Assembly (NCBI RefSeq): GCF_000422305.1
Contig: NZ_AULN01000013.1
Coordinates: forward strand, 310,001 to 374,000
DNA: 64,000 nucleotides
From: Luteimonas mephitis DSM 12574
Lineage (GTDB): Bacteria > Pseudomonadota > Gammaproteobacteria > Xanthomonadales > Xanthomonadaceae
Direction of reading: 5' to 3'
Made by a program: the position numbers and the translations under genes. Shown here in pieces: positions 47,666 through 56,357 of this stretch. A model generated the notes under the pieces. That model saw only the letters and a program-made list of their open reading frames with translations, did no database searches and was not told where the DNA came from. Position 1 is the stretch's first letter. Every line of letters starts with the position of its first letter.

Positions 47666-49009
47666 ATGCGTCGTTCCCTTTCGATCCTCGCCATTGCCCT
47701 GTTGCTGGCCCGGCCCGCATTCGCACAGGAGCGGCCGGCGGATGCATCGGGCGGGGAACCTTCCGCGGACGCCGTCGCTCCCGGCGACGATGCCGAAGCG
47801 GCCGAGAGCGCGGCCAGCGCGGTGCCGCTCGACGAGATCAGGCGCTACGTGCTGGTTTACAACGCGATCAAGGAAGCCTACGTCGAACCCGTCGACGACA
47901 AGGAGCTGATGGGGTCGGCGATCCGCGGCCTGCTGCTCGACCTCGACCCGCACAGCGCCTACCTCGACAAGGACGACGCCGAAGCCTTCGACGAAGACAC
48001 CAATGGCGCCTACGACGGCATCGGCGTGGAGGTGCAGCAGTTGCCCGACGGCAAGGTCAAGGTGATCGCGCCAATAGACGACACGCCGGCCGCGCGCGCC
48101 GGGATCAAGGCCGGCGACACCATCATCGCCGTCGACGGCAAGACCCTGACCCCGGCCAGCGCCGCCGGCCAGGGGCCGCTGCGCGGCGAACCGGGCAGCA
48201 CGCTCAGGCTCACCATCGTGCGCGAGGGCGAAGCCAAACCGCTGCAGATCAGCGTCACCCGCGGCACCATCAAGGTCGCCAGCGTGCGCGGACGGATGCT
48301 GGAACCGGGCTACGCCTACATCCGCATCAGCGCATTCCAGGCCGATACCGCCGCCGACTTCGAGTCGACGCTCAAGCGCCTGCAAGCCGGCAGCGGCGAC
48401 CGGCTGTGCGGGCTGGTGCTGGACCTGCGCAGCAACCCCGGCGGGCTGTTGACCACGGCGGTGCAGATCGCGGACGACCTGCTCGACAAGGGCGGCATCG
48501 TCAGCACCCGCGGACGCACCCCGATCAGCGACGCGAAGTTCTCCGCCACTCCCGGCGACCTGATGCACGGCGCGCCGGTCGTGGTGCTGGTCGACGCGGG
48601 TTCGGCCAGCGCCTCGGAAGTGCTCGCCGGCGCGTTGCACGACAACAAGCGTGCGCGCGTGGTCGGCAGCCGCACCTTCGGCAAGGGCTCGGTGCAGACC
48701 CTGCTGCCGCTGGACAACGGCGACTCGGTGAAGCTCACCACCGCGCGCTACTACACGCCCAGCGGCAAGTCGATCCAGGCGCGCGGCATCGAGCCGGACG
48801 TGGTGCTCAGGCCCGAAGGCAAGGACGGCGCCGCCACGCGCGCCGACTATGCCGAAGCGCTGCTGCCCGGCCACCTGCACGGCGACGAGGAAGTCGCCGG
48901 CAGCAACGCCGGCGACGTGCTCGACGGCGACGCGCCGATCGCGGCGGCACTGGCCGAACTCAAGAAGCCGACGGCCGCCGCCGGTGCCGGAGCAGCTGCG
49001 CGCGATTGA
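47666..49009 (+). CDS. S41 family carboxy-terminal processing protease
   Basis: The 447-residue protease has a signal peptide (cleavage after A-F-A near residue 20), a PDZ domain (about 105-200) and an S41 catalytic domain with the dyad Ser315 (G-S-A-S-A-S-E) and Lys340 (F-G-K-G-S-V-Q). The spacing of 25 residues between the two matches the CtpB/CtpA type. It would cut C-terminal ends of periplasmic proteins and may regulate peptidoglycan enzymes. It is the last of the gpmI-envC-ctp series. ATG at 47666 gives the signal peptide. Confidence 0.92.
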   Translation: MRRSLSILAIALLLARPAFAQERPADASGGEPSADAVAPGDDAEAAESAASAVPLDEIRRYVLVYNAIKEAYVEPVDDKELMGSAIRGLLLDLDPHSAYLDKDDAEAFDEDTNGAYDGIGVEVQQLPDGKVKVIAPIDDTPAARAGIKAGDTIIAVDGKTLTPASAAGQGPLRGEPGSTLRLTIVREGEAKPLQISVTRGTIKVASVRGRMLEPGYAYIRISAFQADTAADFESTLKRLQAGSGDRLCGLVLDLRSNPGGLLTTAVQIADDLLDKGGIVSTRGRTPISDAKFSATPGDLMHGAPVVVLVDAGSASASEVLAGALHDNKRARVVGSRTFGKGSVQTLLPLDNGDSVKLTTARYYTPSGKSIQARGIEPDVVLRPEGKDGAATRADYAEALLPGHLHGDEEVAGSNAGDVLDGDAPIAAALAELKKPTAAAGAGAAARD

Positions 49010-49128
49010 TCCGGCGCGCATCGCGGCTGCAGCCCCCGATTGCCGTTCCCGGACAGGCGCCTTGAAACTGGGCCGTCAGCCGTCAGCCGTCAGCTTTTGC
49101 TTCTCCTGAACCCTGAATCCCCACGCCC

Positions 49129-49185
49129 GTCGGCAGACCCGGAGGGCGCCGCACAGGATGTGCGCCGCCCTCCGGGTCTGCCGAC
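49129..49185. repeat. long GC-rich inverted repeat
   Basis: The arms GTCGGCAGACCCGGAGGGCG and its reverse complement are perfect over 20 bases. An inner pair, CGCACA/TGTGCG, surrounds GGA. Together they make a hairpin of 57 bases, with possible extension by CGCCCGT/ACGGGCG outside. It has no T-tract. I found no second copy in the window. Confidence 0.88.
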
Positions 49186-49232
49186 GACACGGGCGGTTTC
49201 GATCCCGTGAAGCAGGGCCGGAACGCCTTTTC

Positions 49233-49316
49233 GTAGGAGCGGCTTCAGCCGCGAGCCTTTCGCAAGCCGCCGCCGTCTGCCTGCCCCGGGGAGCTCGCGG
49301 CTGAAGCCGCTCCTGC
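49233..49316. repeat. palindromic TAGGAGCGGC-type repeat, copy 6
   Basis: The arms GTAGGAGCGGCTTCAGCCGC (from 49233) and its inverse at 49294-49316 are perfect over 23 bases. This is the CTTCAGCCG sub-type, like 29972-30051. Confidence 0.9.
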
Positions 49317-49389
49317 ACGAAAGAGACGCCGCAGCAACAAACAGGCGCCGCGGGACCACAAGACCCGCCGACTGGCGGAGAATGCGCGG

Positions 49390-50712
49390 ATGAATGACGA
49401 CAAGGGCGCGCGACCGCGCGCGATCGCAGCGCAGGTGCTCGATGCGGTGCTGCATCGCGGGCGTTCGCTGAAAGCCGAACTGGCGCAGGCGCTGCCGGCG
49501 CTGGCCGACGTGCGCGACCGCGCGCTGGTGGAGGCGATCTGCTTCGCCGCGCTGCGCCAGCAGGCGCGGGCGGACGCGGCGCTGCGGGCGTGGGTGCCGC
49601 GGCCCCTGGGCAAGCGCGATGGCGAACTGCGCGCGCTGCTGCACGCCGGCTTCGCCCAGCTCGATCCGCTCGGGCTGCCGCCGCATGCGGCGGTGGACGC
49701 GACGGTGGGCGCCGCGCGCGTGCTCGGCCGCGCGCACCAGCGCGGGATGGTCAATGCACTGCTGCGGCGCGCGCAGCGCGAGGGATTGCCCGCCGCACCG
49801 GCCGACGCCGCGTGGCCGGCGTGGCTGCGCGAACGCCTGCGCGCGGATTGGCCTGACGATTACGACGCGATCGTCGCGGCCAGCGCGGCACCGGCGCCGA
49901 TGTGGCTGCGGGTCAATCGCCTGCATGGCAGCCGCGACGACTACGCGGCGCGGCTGCGCGAAGCCGGGATCGCGGCGACGGCCGACGATGCGCTGGCCGA
50001 TGCGCTGCGGCTCGACGAACCGGTTGCGGTCGCCGCGCTGCCCGGGTTCGACCGCGGCGATGTTTCGGTGCAGGACGGCTCCGCGCAGGCGGTGGCCGAC
50101 GCGCTGGCACCGGATGCACCGGCTTCGGGGCGGCGCGTGCTCGATGCCTGTGCGGCACCAGGCGGCAAGGCCGCGCACCTGCTCGAACGCGACCCGTCGC
50201 TGCAGCTGACCGCGCTCGACGTCGATCCCAAACGCCTCGAACGCGTGCGCGACACCCTGGCGCGCCTCGGCGTCGGCGCAGGCGCCACGCTGCGCGCGGC
50301 CGATGCGGCGGCGCTTGCCGCGGATGCGCCGGGGGCGTGGTGGGACGGCGTGCCGTTCGATGCGGTGCTGCTCGACGCACCGTGTTCGGCCACCGGCATC
50401 GTGCGCCGCCAGCCGGACGTGCTGCTGCACCGTCGCGCCGCCGATCTTGGCGCGCTGTCCGCGCTGCAGGCGCGCCTGCTCGACGCCGCGTGGCGGGTCC
50501 TCGCGCCCGGCGGCACGCTGCTCTACGCGACCTGCTCGGTCCTGCGCGCCGAGAACGCCGCGCAGGTCGACGCCTTCCTCGCGCGCACCGCGGACGCCGT
50601 GGCCGAACCGCTGGACGACCGCTTCGGCCGCGTGTCTGGCGCCGGCCGACAGCGCCTGCCGGGCGAGCGTGGCATGGACGGCTTCTTCTACGCGCGCCTG
50701 CGCAAGCGCTGA
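49390..50712 (+). CDS. rsmB: 16S rRNA (cytosine-967 C5) methyltransferase
   Basis: The 440-residue enzyme has an N-terminal NusB-like domain (about 1-135) and a C-terminal S-adenosylmethionine-dependent methyltransferase domain. The SAM site is [12 protein letters not shown] near residues 253-264. The two catalytic cysteine motifs are L-D-A-P-C-S-A-T-G and Y-A-T-C-S-V-L. It methylates C967 of 16S rRNA during ribosome assembly. In many proteobacteria rsmB lies after fmt/def, which are not seen here. The start at 49390 gives the usual family length (about 430-440). Confidence 0.93.
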   Translation: MNDDKGARPRAIAAQVLDAVLHRGRSLKAELAQALPALADVRDRALVEAICFAALRQQARADAALRAWVPRPLGKRDGELRALLHAGFAQLDPLGLPPHAAVDATVGAARVLGRAHQRGMVNALLRRAQREGLPAAPADAAWPAWLRERLRADWPDDYDAIVAASAAPAPMWLRVNRLHGSRDDYAARLREAGIAATADDALADALRLDEPVAVAALPGFDRGDVSVQDGSAQAVADALAPDAPASGRRVLDACAAPGGKAAHLLERDPSLQLTALDVDPKRLERVRDTLARLGVGAGATLRAADAAALAADAPGAWWDGVPFDAVLLDAPCSATGIVRRQPDVLLHRRAADLGALSALQARLLDAAWRVLAPGGTLLYATCSVLRAENAAQVDAFLARTADAVAEPLDDRFGRVSGAGRQRLPGERGMDGFFYARLRKR

Positions 50713-50810
50713 GCGCCGAGCGTCGCCTGCCGACCGCTGAGCGCGGATCGCCGAGCGCCACCGCCGCCGGCGACGGAAATCCGACACCGCGCGTGCTTAT
50801 CATCCGCGCC

Positions 50811-52532
50811 ATGCTGAAAACTTCACAGTCGCGTGAACTCTGGCTGCTGGCTTGCGTGGCGCTGCTGGTGATCGGCACCGGCATCGGCCTGCGCGCGCCG
50901 TGGCCGGCCGACGAGCCGCGCTTCGTGCTGGTCGCCCAGCAGATGTGGACGTCGGGCGACTGGTGGTTCCCGCATCGCGGCCAGGAGCTGTATTCGGACA
51001 AGCCGCCGCTGTTCTTCTGGCTGCTCGGCGCCAGCTACGCGCTGGTGCGCGACTGGACCGTGGCCTTCCTGCTGCCGTCGCTGCTGGCCGCGCTGGGCAC
51101 GCTGTGGCTGACGTACGACCTTGGCAAGCGGCTGTGGGGGCACCGGGCAGGCTTGTGGGCCGCCGCGGCGGTGCTGTGCGCGTTCCAGTTCGTCTACCAG
51201 GCCAAGCGCGCGCAGATTGATCCGACGGTAGTGTTCTTCATCACCCTCGGGTTCTACGGCCTCGGCCGGCACCTGCTGCTCGGGCCGCACTGGCGCTGGT
51301 TCTGGGCCGGGTGTTTCGCCGCGGGACTGGGGGTGATCAGCAAGGGCGTGGGCTTCCTGGCGCTGCTCGCGCTGCTGCCCTACGCGTGGATGCGCTGGCG
51401 CGGCTGGTCGGGCTTGAGCACGCCGGCCCCGCGCGGCGCCGGGCGCTGGCTGCTGGGCGCGGCTGCGTTCCTGGCCGCGATCGGGCTGTGGCTGGGACCG
51501 ATGCTGTGGATGGCGCTGGCGGGCGGCGACCCGGCGCATCGCGCCTACGTCGACGACCTGCTGTTCCGCCAGACCGCCACCCGCTACGCCGAGCCGTGGC
51601 ACCACAGCCAGCCGCCCTGGTACTTCGTCCGGGTGGTGGCGGTGTCGTGGCTGCCGTTCTCGCTGCTGCTGCCGTGGCTGTTCAAGCCGTGGCGCGAGGC
51701 GTGGCGGGCGCGCGACGCGCGGGTGTGGTGGCCGTTGGCGACCTGCGTGCTGGTGGTGCTGTTCTTCAGCCTGAGCAGCGGCAAGCGCGACATGTACATC
51801 CTGCCGGCGCTGCCAATGCTGGCGCTGGCGGCCGCGCCGTTTTTGCCGGAGATGCTCGAGCGCCGCGGCGTGCGCCGTGCGCTGTTCGCGCTGTCGCTGG
51901 GCCTGGGGCTGGGCTTGCTGGCTGCCGGCGCGGCGGCGCTCGTGGCGGAGCCGGGATTCGAACTGAAGCTGGAAGCCGGGCGCGGCATGGGCGGCGGCCA
52001 GGACGGCCTGTGGTGGGCGCTGGCGGCGATGGGCAGCGCGATCACCGCCGCCGCGCTGTGGCTGCAGCCGCGGCGCGCGGTGGCGCTGACCGCAATCATG
52101 ATCGCGGTGCTGTGGTGCGGCTGGGGGCTGGCTATCGCGCCGCAGCTCGATGGCGAAAGTTCGTCGCGCGACCTGATGCGCGAGGTGCGCGCACTGGTCG
52201 GGCCGGACGTCGAAGTCGGGCTGGTGGCGTGGCGCGAACAGAACCTGCTGCAGGCGCGCGGGCCGACGGTGGAGTTCGGCTTCAGGCGCACGCCGGTGCA
52301 GCAGTGGAACGCGGCCGTGGCCTGGGCATCGCAGGCACCGCAGGCGCGGCGGCTGTTCGTGCGCGAGGTGCCGGAGCTGGCCGACTGCCTGCGGCGCGCG
52401 CGCGCGCAGCCGGTGGGCACCGCCAACCGGCGGACCTGGCGGCTGGTGTCTACGCCGGACATCCCGGGCGACTGTCGCGTGCTGCCCGAAACCGCGGGCG
52501 TCGCCGGCGAGCCGGATCCCGACGACGCCTGA
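50811..52532 (+). CDS. GT39/ArnT-like membrane glycosyltransferase
   Basis: The 573-residue protein has 10-12 membrane segments and the catalytic loop P-A-D-E-P-R-F near residues 27-33, like the acidic motif of ArnT-type polyprenyl-sugar transferases. The W-W-F-P-H-R-G-Q-E-L-Y and K-P-P-L-F-F-W motifs are also typical of this family. ArnT-like enzymes move sugars from undecaprenyl phosphate to lipid A; the exact sugar here cannot be inferred. It opens the envelope-glycan region and converges with a GT2 gene. Confidence 0.86.
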   Translation: MLKTSQSRELWLLACVALLVIGTGIGLRAPWPADEPRFVLVAQQMWTSGDWWFPHRGQELYSDKPPLFFWLLGASYALVRDWTVAFLLPSLLAALGTLWLTYDLGKRLWGHRAGLWAAAAVLCAFQFVYQAKRAQIDPTVVFFITLGFYGLGRHLLLGPHWRWFWAGCFAAGLGVISKGVGFLALLALLPYAWMRWRGWSGLSTPAPRGAGRWLLGAAAFLAAIGLWLGPMLWMALAGGDPAHRAYVDDLLFRQTATRYAEPWHHSQPPWYFVRVVAVSWLPFSLLLPWLFKPWREAWRARDARVWWPLATCVLVVLFFSLSSGKRDMYILPALPMLALAAAPFLPEMLERRGVRRALFALSLGLGLGLLAAGAAALVAEPGFELKLEAGRGMGGGQDGLWWALAAMGSAITAAALWLQPRRAVALTAIMIAVLWCGWGLAIAPQLDGESSSRDLMREVRALVGPDVEVGLVAWREQNLLQARGPTVEFGFRRTPVQQWNAAVAWASQAPQARRLFVREVPELADCLRRARAQPVGTANRRTWRLVSTPDIPGDCRVLPETAGVAGEPDPDDA

Positions 52533-52620
52533 TCAGCAGGCATTTCGCGTCCGCCGTGATTCCGCGCGCTGCGGCCGGCCTCCGCCTTTGCCAGCCGCGC
52601 CGCGCCACGCCACGAACGCG

Positions 52621-52645
52621 CGCTGGACGCCCGTCGCGTCCAGCG
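52621..52645. repeat. short hairpin between convergent glycosyltransferase genes
   Basis: CGCTGGACGC and GCGTCCAGCG form a perfect 10-base stem with a five-base loop. It lies between the 3' ends of GT39 (plus) and GT2 (minus). No T-tract follows on either strand, so terminator activity is uncertain. Confidence 0.6.
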
Positions 52646-52702
52646 AGCACCTGAATGGATGCCGTGATCCCCGCCCGCGCGGCAACGACGGGCGCGGACA
52701 GC

Positions 52703-53575
52703 CTATGCGGCTCTTTCCCGGTTCCGGTGGGCCGGTCGCAGGTCGGGCAGCGGATGCGCGGCGAACTCCGCCAGGTGCCGGTCAAGCCCGGCCGCGCTGC
52801 GGACCCGGTCGCTGGCGACGGTCTCGGCCAGCAGTCGTTCGTTCGGGCTCTCGCCCGCTTCGTGGCGTTCGCGGTGGTAGAGGTGCGTGGCCAGTCCGGC
52901 AAAGCGCAGCGACCGCCGCTGCAGGCCGGCGTGGAAGGCGCGCAGCGCCAGGTCGCTGTCCTCGCGGCCCCAGCCCTCGAAGCGCTCGTCGAAACCGTTG
53001 ATCGCCACCAGGTCGGCGCGCCACCAGCCCTGGTTGCAGGTCTTGATCGCGCGGCGGCTCTGGCTGCGCGAAGCGCGCAGCGACAGCGCTGCCAGCGGTG
53101 GAACGCGAAGCGTGTGGCGCCGGCGTGCCAGCCCGCGGTCGAAGAAGCCCAGCGCCTGCTTGTCGCCTTCCAGCAGCCGCTGGCAGCCGCAGGGGTCGGT
53201 GAGCACCCGCATTCCCTGCACGAAGCTGCCCGGCATCGCCGCGCGCTGGTGGTCGGCGACGAACATCGGATGGGCCAGCATGTCGCCGTCGAGCAGCAGC
53301 ACGTAGTCGCCGCTGGTCGCGGCGATCGCCCGGTTGCGCGCCAGGGCCACGCGAAAGCCGCGGTCCTCGATCCAGCTGTGGCGCAGGGGCACGGGGTAGT
53401 CGCGGGCGGCTTCATGGATCACGGCGCGCGTTTCCGCGCCCGAGCCGTCGTCGGCCACGATCACTTCGTGCGGCAGGACATGCTGGCGCGCCAGCGCAGC
53501 CAGCGCCAGTCGCAGCGCGCGGGGCCAGTTGTAGGTGGTGATGACGACGCTGCAGCGGTCGGGGTGCGGGGACAT
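52703..53575 (-). CDS. GT2 family glycosyltransferase with GT7-type C-terminal region
   Basis: The 290-residue enzyme has V-V-I-T-T-Y-N-W-P-R (near residues 10-19), V-I-V-A-D-D-G-S-G, the metal-binding L-L-L-D-G-D-M-L near 92-99 and the Glyco_transf_7C motif F-D-E-R-F-E-G-W-G-R-E-D-S-D-L. It acts on a nucleotide-sugar donor in the cytosol. It is the last gene of a minus-strand series beginning with the GT2 at 56357 and asparagine-synthase gene, so it likely helps build the same glycan. The acceptor is unknown. Confidence 0.87.
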   Translation of the reverse strand: MSPHPDRCSVVITTYNWPRALRLALAALARQHVLPHEVIVADDGSGAETRAVIHEAARDYPVPLRHSWIEDRGFRVALARNRAIAATSGDYVLLLDGDMLAHPMFVADHQRAAMPGSFVQGMRVLTDPCGCQRLLEGDKQALGFFDRGLARRRHTLRVPPLAALSLRASRSQSRRAIKTCNQGWWRADLVAINGFDERFEGWGREDSDLALRAFHAGLQRRSLRFAGLATHLYHRERHEAGESPNERLLAETVASDRVRSAAGLDRHLAEFAAHPLPDLRPAHRNRERAA

Positions 53576-53620
53576 CTGGGGGAGGAATGTGGCCAGCCCG
53601 GCAAAAATAACGCGCTGGCG

Positions 53621-55531
53621 TCACGTGTCCAGTGTCTGTCGCCAGGCCTGGAACATCAGCACACCCCACAGATGGGTATGCCACTTGCGCTGGCCGGCCT
53701 GGAATTCGCGCCACAGCGCGCGAACGGGTGCCGGATCGAAATGCCCCTCCTCGTGCAGCCGGCGTTCATCGAGCTGGGCTTCGGCCCAGTCGCGCAGCGG
53801 GCCGCGCAGCCAGTCGCCCACCGGGGCACCGAAGCCCGACTTCGGCCGGTGCACCAGCGCCTCGGGCAGGTAGCGGCCGAGCAGGCGCTTGGGCAGGTGT
53901 TTGAGGGTGCCGCCCTGCCATTTCATGGCCAGCGGCAGCGACCAGGCGAACTCGGCAACCCGCCAGTCCAGCAGCGGCGCGCGCGCCTCCAGCGACGCCG
54001 CCATGCTCGCGCGGTCGACCTTGGCGAGGATGTCCTCGGGCAGGTAGCAGGCAAAGTCCAGCGCCATCAGCGCGTCGGCCGCGGTGCCGTTGCGCGGCAG
54101 CGCCGAGGGGCTGTCGTAGGCGGTGGACAGCCGATGCGCGCCGATGACGACGGCCTCGGGATCGCGCCAGCGCTGCACGCGCTGGCGGGCGGCGCCCTGC
54201 AGGCCATCGGCGGCAAGCGCGGCACGCAGCGCGGCCAGCCCGCCCAGCCGCGCGGCCTCGCCGCGATCATGGCCGAGCGTCCTGCGCAGCGGTGCGGGCA
54301 CGCGCGCCATGTTCCGGTGGTTGCGCAGCGCGCGCGCGTAGCGGCCGTAGCCGAAGAACAGTTCGTCGCCGCCGTCCCCCGACAGCGCCACGGTGACGTG
54401 GCGGCGGGTCATCCGGCACAGCAGGGCCATCGGCAGCTGCGAGGAATCGGCGAAGGGCTCGTCGAACACCCGCGGCATCGCCGGCACGAGGTCGAGCGCG
54501 GCGTGGCCGTCCACGTGCAGCTCGGTGTGCTCGGTGCCCAGGTGGCGGGCGACCGCGGCGGCGTGGGCGCTTTCGTCGTGCACGGCGTTGTCGAAGCCGA
54601 TCGAGAAGCTGCGCACCGGCCGCGGCGACTGCGCCTGCATCAGCGCGGTGACCAGCGAGGAATCGGTGCCGCCCGAGAGGAAGGCGCCCAGCGGCACGTC
54701 GGCTTCCATGCGCAGCGCGGTGGCATCGCGCAGCAGCGCGTCGAGCGCGTCGAGTGCGGCGGCCTCGTCGCCGTCGAATCCGCGCGCGATCATTGCCTCC
54801 TGCCGCTCGCGCGCGTTCCACCAGGCCTGCTGGTCGCGCGCCGGATCATGGCCCGCCGCGCCGCCGGCCAGACGCCGCGCGTCGACGCGCAGCAACCTGC
54901 CGGCGGCGAGCTTGTGCACGCCGCGCAGGATCGCGTGCGGCGCCGGGATGTAGTCGAAGCGCAGCAGCAGGGCCAGCGCGTCCGGGTCGACCGCGGCCGA
55001 CAGCGCCGGGTGCGCGCGCAGCGCCGCCAGCTCGCTGCCGAATACGAAGCTGCCGTCGCCGCTCCAGCCGTAGTACAGCGGCTTCTTGCCGACGCGGTCG
55101 CGCGCCAGCCACAGCGCACGCGCGCGTGTGTCCCAGGCGGCGAAGGCGAACATGCCGTTGGCGCGGGACAGCGCTTCATCCACGCCCCACTGCGCGATCG
55201 CCGCCACCAGCACCTCGGTGTCGGAGTGGCCGCGGAAGCCGTGGCCGAGCGCCGCCAGTTCGGCGCGCAGCGCGGCGTGGTTGTAGATCTCGCCGTTGTA
55301 GGCCAGCTGCCAGCGGCCGTCGGCCGAGGCCATGGGTTGGTGGCCGAGCGGGCTCAGGTCCAGGATCGACAGGCGCCGGTGTGACAGCACCAGCCCGGCG
55401 TCGGCGTCGACCCAGGTGCCGGCGTCGTCGGGTCCGCGGTGGGCGATGGCGGCGCCCATCGCGGTGCCCAGCGCATGGAGGACGCTGGCGTCGTCGGGGT
55501 GGGGCGCCCAGGCGCCTGCAATTCCGCACAT
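53621..55531 (-). CDS. asparagine synthase-like glutamine amidotransferase
   Basis: The 636-residue protein starts M-C-G-I-A-G, giving the N-terminal nucleophile Cys2 after Met removal, and has a class II glutaminase domain (about 2-200). The synthase domain follows with the pyrophosphatase loop L-S-G-G-T-D-S-S near residues 265-272 and V-A-L-S-G-D-G-G-D-E-L-F-F-G. Such proteins make asparagine, or amidate sugar carboxyl groups in LPS and exopolysaccharide loci. The neighbouring glycosyltransferase genes favour glycan amidation, by inference. ATG at 55531 is required for Cys2. Confidence 0.9.
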   Translation of the reverse strand: MCGIAGAWAPHPDDASVLHALGTAMGAAIAHRGPDDAGTWVDADAGLVLSHRRLSILDLSPLGHQPMASADGRWQLAYNGEIYNHAALRAELAALGHGFRGHSDTEVLVAAIAQWGVDEALSRANGMFAFAAWDTRARALWLARDRVGKKPLYYGWSGDGSFVFGSELAALRAHPALSAAVDPDALALLLRFDYIPAPHAILRGVHKLAAGRLLRVDARRLAGGAAGHDPARDQQAWWNARERQEAMIARGFDGDEAAALDALDALLRDATALRMEADVPLGAFLSGGTDSSLVTALMQAQSPRPVRSFSIGFDNAVHDESAHAAAVARHLGTEHTELHVDGHAALDLVPAMPRVFDEPFADSSQLPMALLCRMTRRHVTVALSGDGGDELFFGYGRYARALRNHRNMARVPAPLRRTLGHDRGEAARLGGLAALRAALAADGLQGAARQRVQRWRDPEAVVIGAHRLSTAYDSPSALPRNGTAADALMALDFACYLPEDILAKVDRASMAASLEARAPLLDWRVAEFAWSLPLAMKWQGGTLKHLPKRLLGRYLPEALVHRPKSGFGAPVGDWLRGPLRDWAEAQLDERRLHEEGHFDPAPVRALWREFQAGQRKWHTHLWGVLMFQAWRQTLDT

Positions 55532-55541
55532 GCCGGCGGCT

Positions 55542-56357
55542 TCAGTCGTTCGAAGCGGCGGGCGGTGCCGGCGTCGCCAGCGGCTGCCCGTTCTGCAGCA
55601 GCCAAAGCATGATGGTTTTCTGGCGCACGTAGTTGGCGCGCACGTAGGCGTAGACCAGGCCGTGCCAGCCATCGCGGAAACCGCCGCGCAGCAGGTAGCC
55701 GCGCCAGAAGCGCCACGCCGGCGACACCACCAGCTTGCCCAGCGACGCGCGCTTGCCGCGGGCGAAATCGTGCTCGGCCATCATCCGCGCATAGCGCTGG
55801 GTCTTGGCCAGCTGCTGTTCGAACGAGCGATAGGGGAAGTGGACGAGGTCGCCGGCCAGCGTGCGCACGGGGCCGTCGACGCTGGCCGCTTCGTGGACTT
55901 CGCGGCTGCCGCGCCAGCCGCCGCGGCGGCGGTCGAACAGCCGCAGCACGCGATCGGGGTAGGCGTTGCCGTGGCGCAGGAAGCGGCCGAAGTAGTGGTC
56001 CAGGCGGGCGAAGCGATAGCCCGCGGCATCGTCGAAGCCGGCCCGGCGGGCGGCCTCGATCGACCCGCGCAGCGTATCGCCGACGCGCTCGTCTGCGTCC
56101 ACGCACAGCACCCAGTCGTGGCGCGCCTGTTCGACCGCGAACGCCTTCTGGCTGCGGAAGCCGTCGAAGCGGCGCTGCAGCACGCGCGCACCCGCCGCGC
56201 GGGCGATGTCGGCGGTGCCGTCGGTGGAAAACGAATCGACCACCACGATCTCGTCGCAGAACGACAGCGACGCCAGGCAGTCGCCGATCCGGTCGGCCTC
56301 GTTGAACGCGATAATGCAGGCCGAGATCGCGGGCCTGGGGCGAGAGGATGCGTTGAT
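55542..56357 (-). CDS. GT2 family glycosyltransferase, start codon non-canonical
   Basis: The 271-residue call starts at ATC (56355-56357). The frame has a TAA nine bases upstream of that ATC, and no ATG, GTG or TTG before the GTG within E-I-V-V-V-D. A start at that GTG (56246) would cut off the family's first strand, I-S-A-C-I-I-A-F-N-E-A-D-R-I, which is clearly present upstream. It fits WaaE/LpsA-type enzymes with V-V-D-S-F-S-T-D-G-T near residues 38-47. AUC or AUU starts are rare but known; an alternative is sequence error. It precedes the asparagine-synthase gene by ten bases and overlaps the start codon of the divergent CDP-glycerol transferase-like gene. Confidence 0.72.
   Translation of the reverse strand: MNASSRPRPAISACIIAFNEADRIGDCLASLSFCDEIVVVDSFSTDGTADIARAAGARVLQRRFDGFRSQKAFAVEQARHDWVLCVDADERVGDTLRGSIEAARRAGFDDAAGYRFARLDHYFGRFLRHGNAYPDRVLRLFDRRRGGWRGSREVHEAASVDGPVRTLAGDLVHFPYRSFEQQLAKTQRYARMMAEHDFARGKRASLGKLVVSPAWRFWRGYLLRGGFRDGWHGLVYAYVRANYVRQKTIMLWLLQNGQPLATPAPPAASND

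Larger units (their letters stand above)
49010..49389. other. intergenic region with triple GCCGTCA repeat, long hairpin and a palindrome
   Basis: This 380-base gap between the S41 protease and rsmB genes holds three tandem GCCGTCA units (49072-49092), a long inverted repeat (49129-49185) and a TAGGAGCGGC-type palindrome (49233-49316). I see no coding sequence with a recognisable product. The stacked hairpins could end transcription, but no T-tract follows them. Confidence 0.7.

Noticed and set aside
56206..56355. Upstream start for the CDP-glycerol transferase-like gene (ATG at 56206)
   Set aside because: The ATG at 56356 has a good AGAGGA at proper spacing and starts the family-like sequence; the extension would overlap the divergent gene's conserved N-terminal region.
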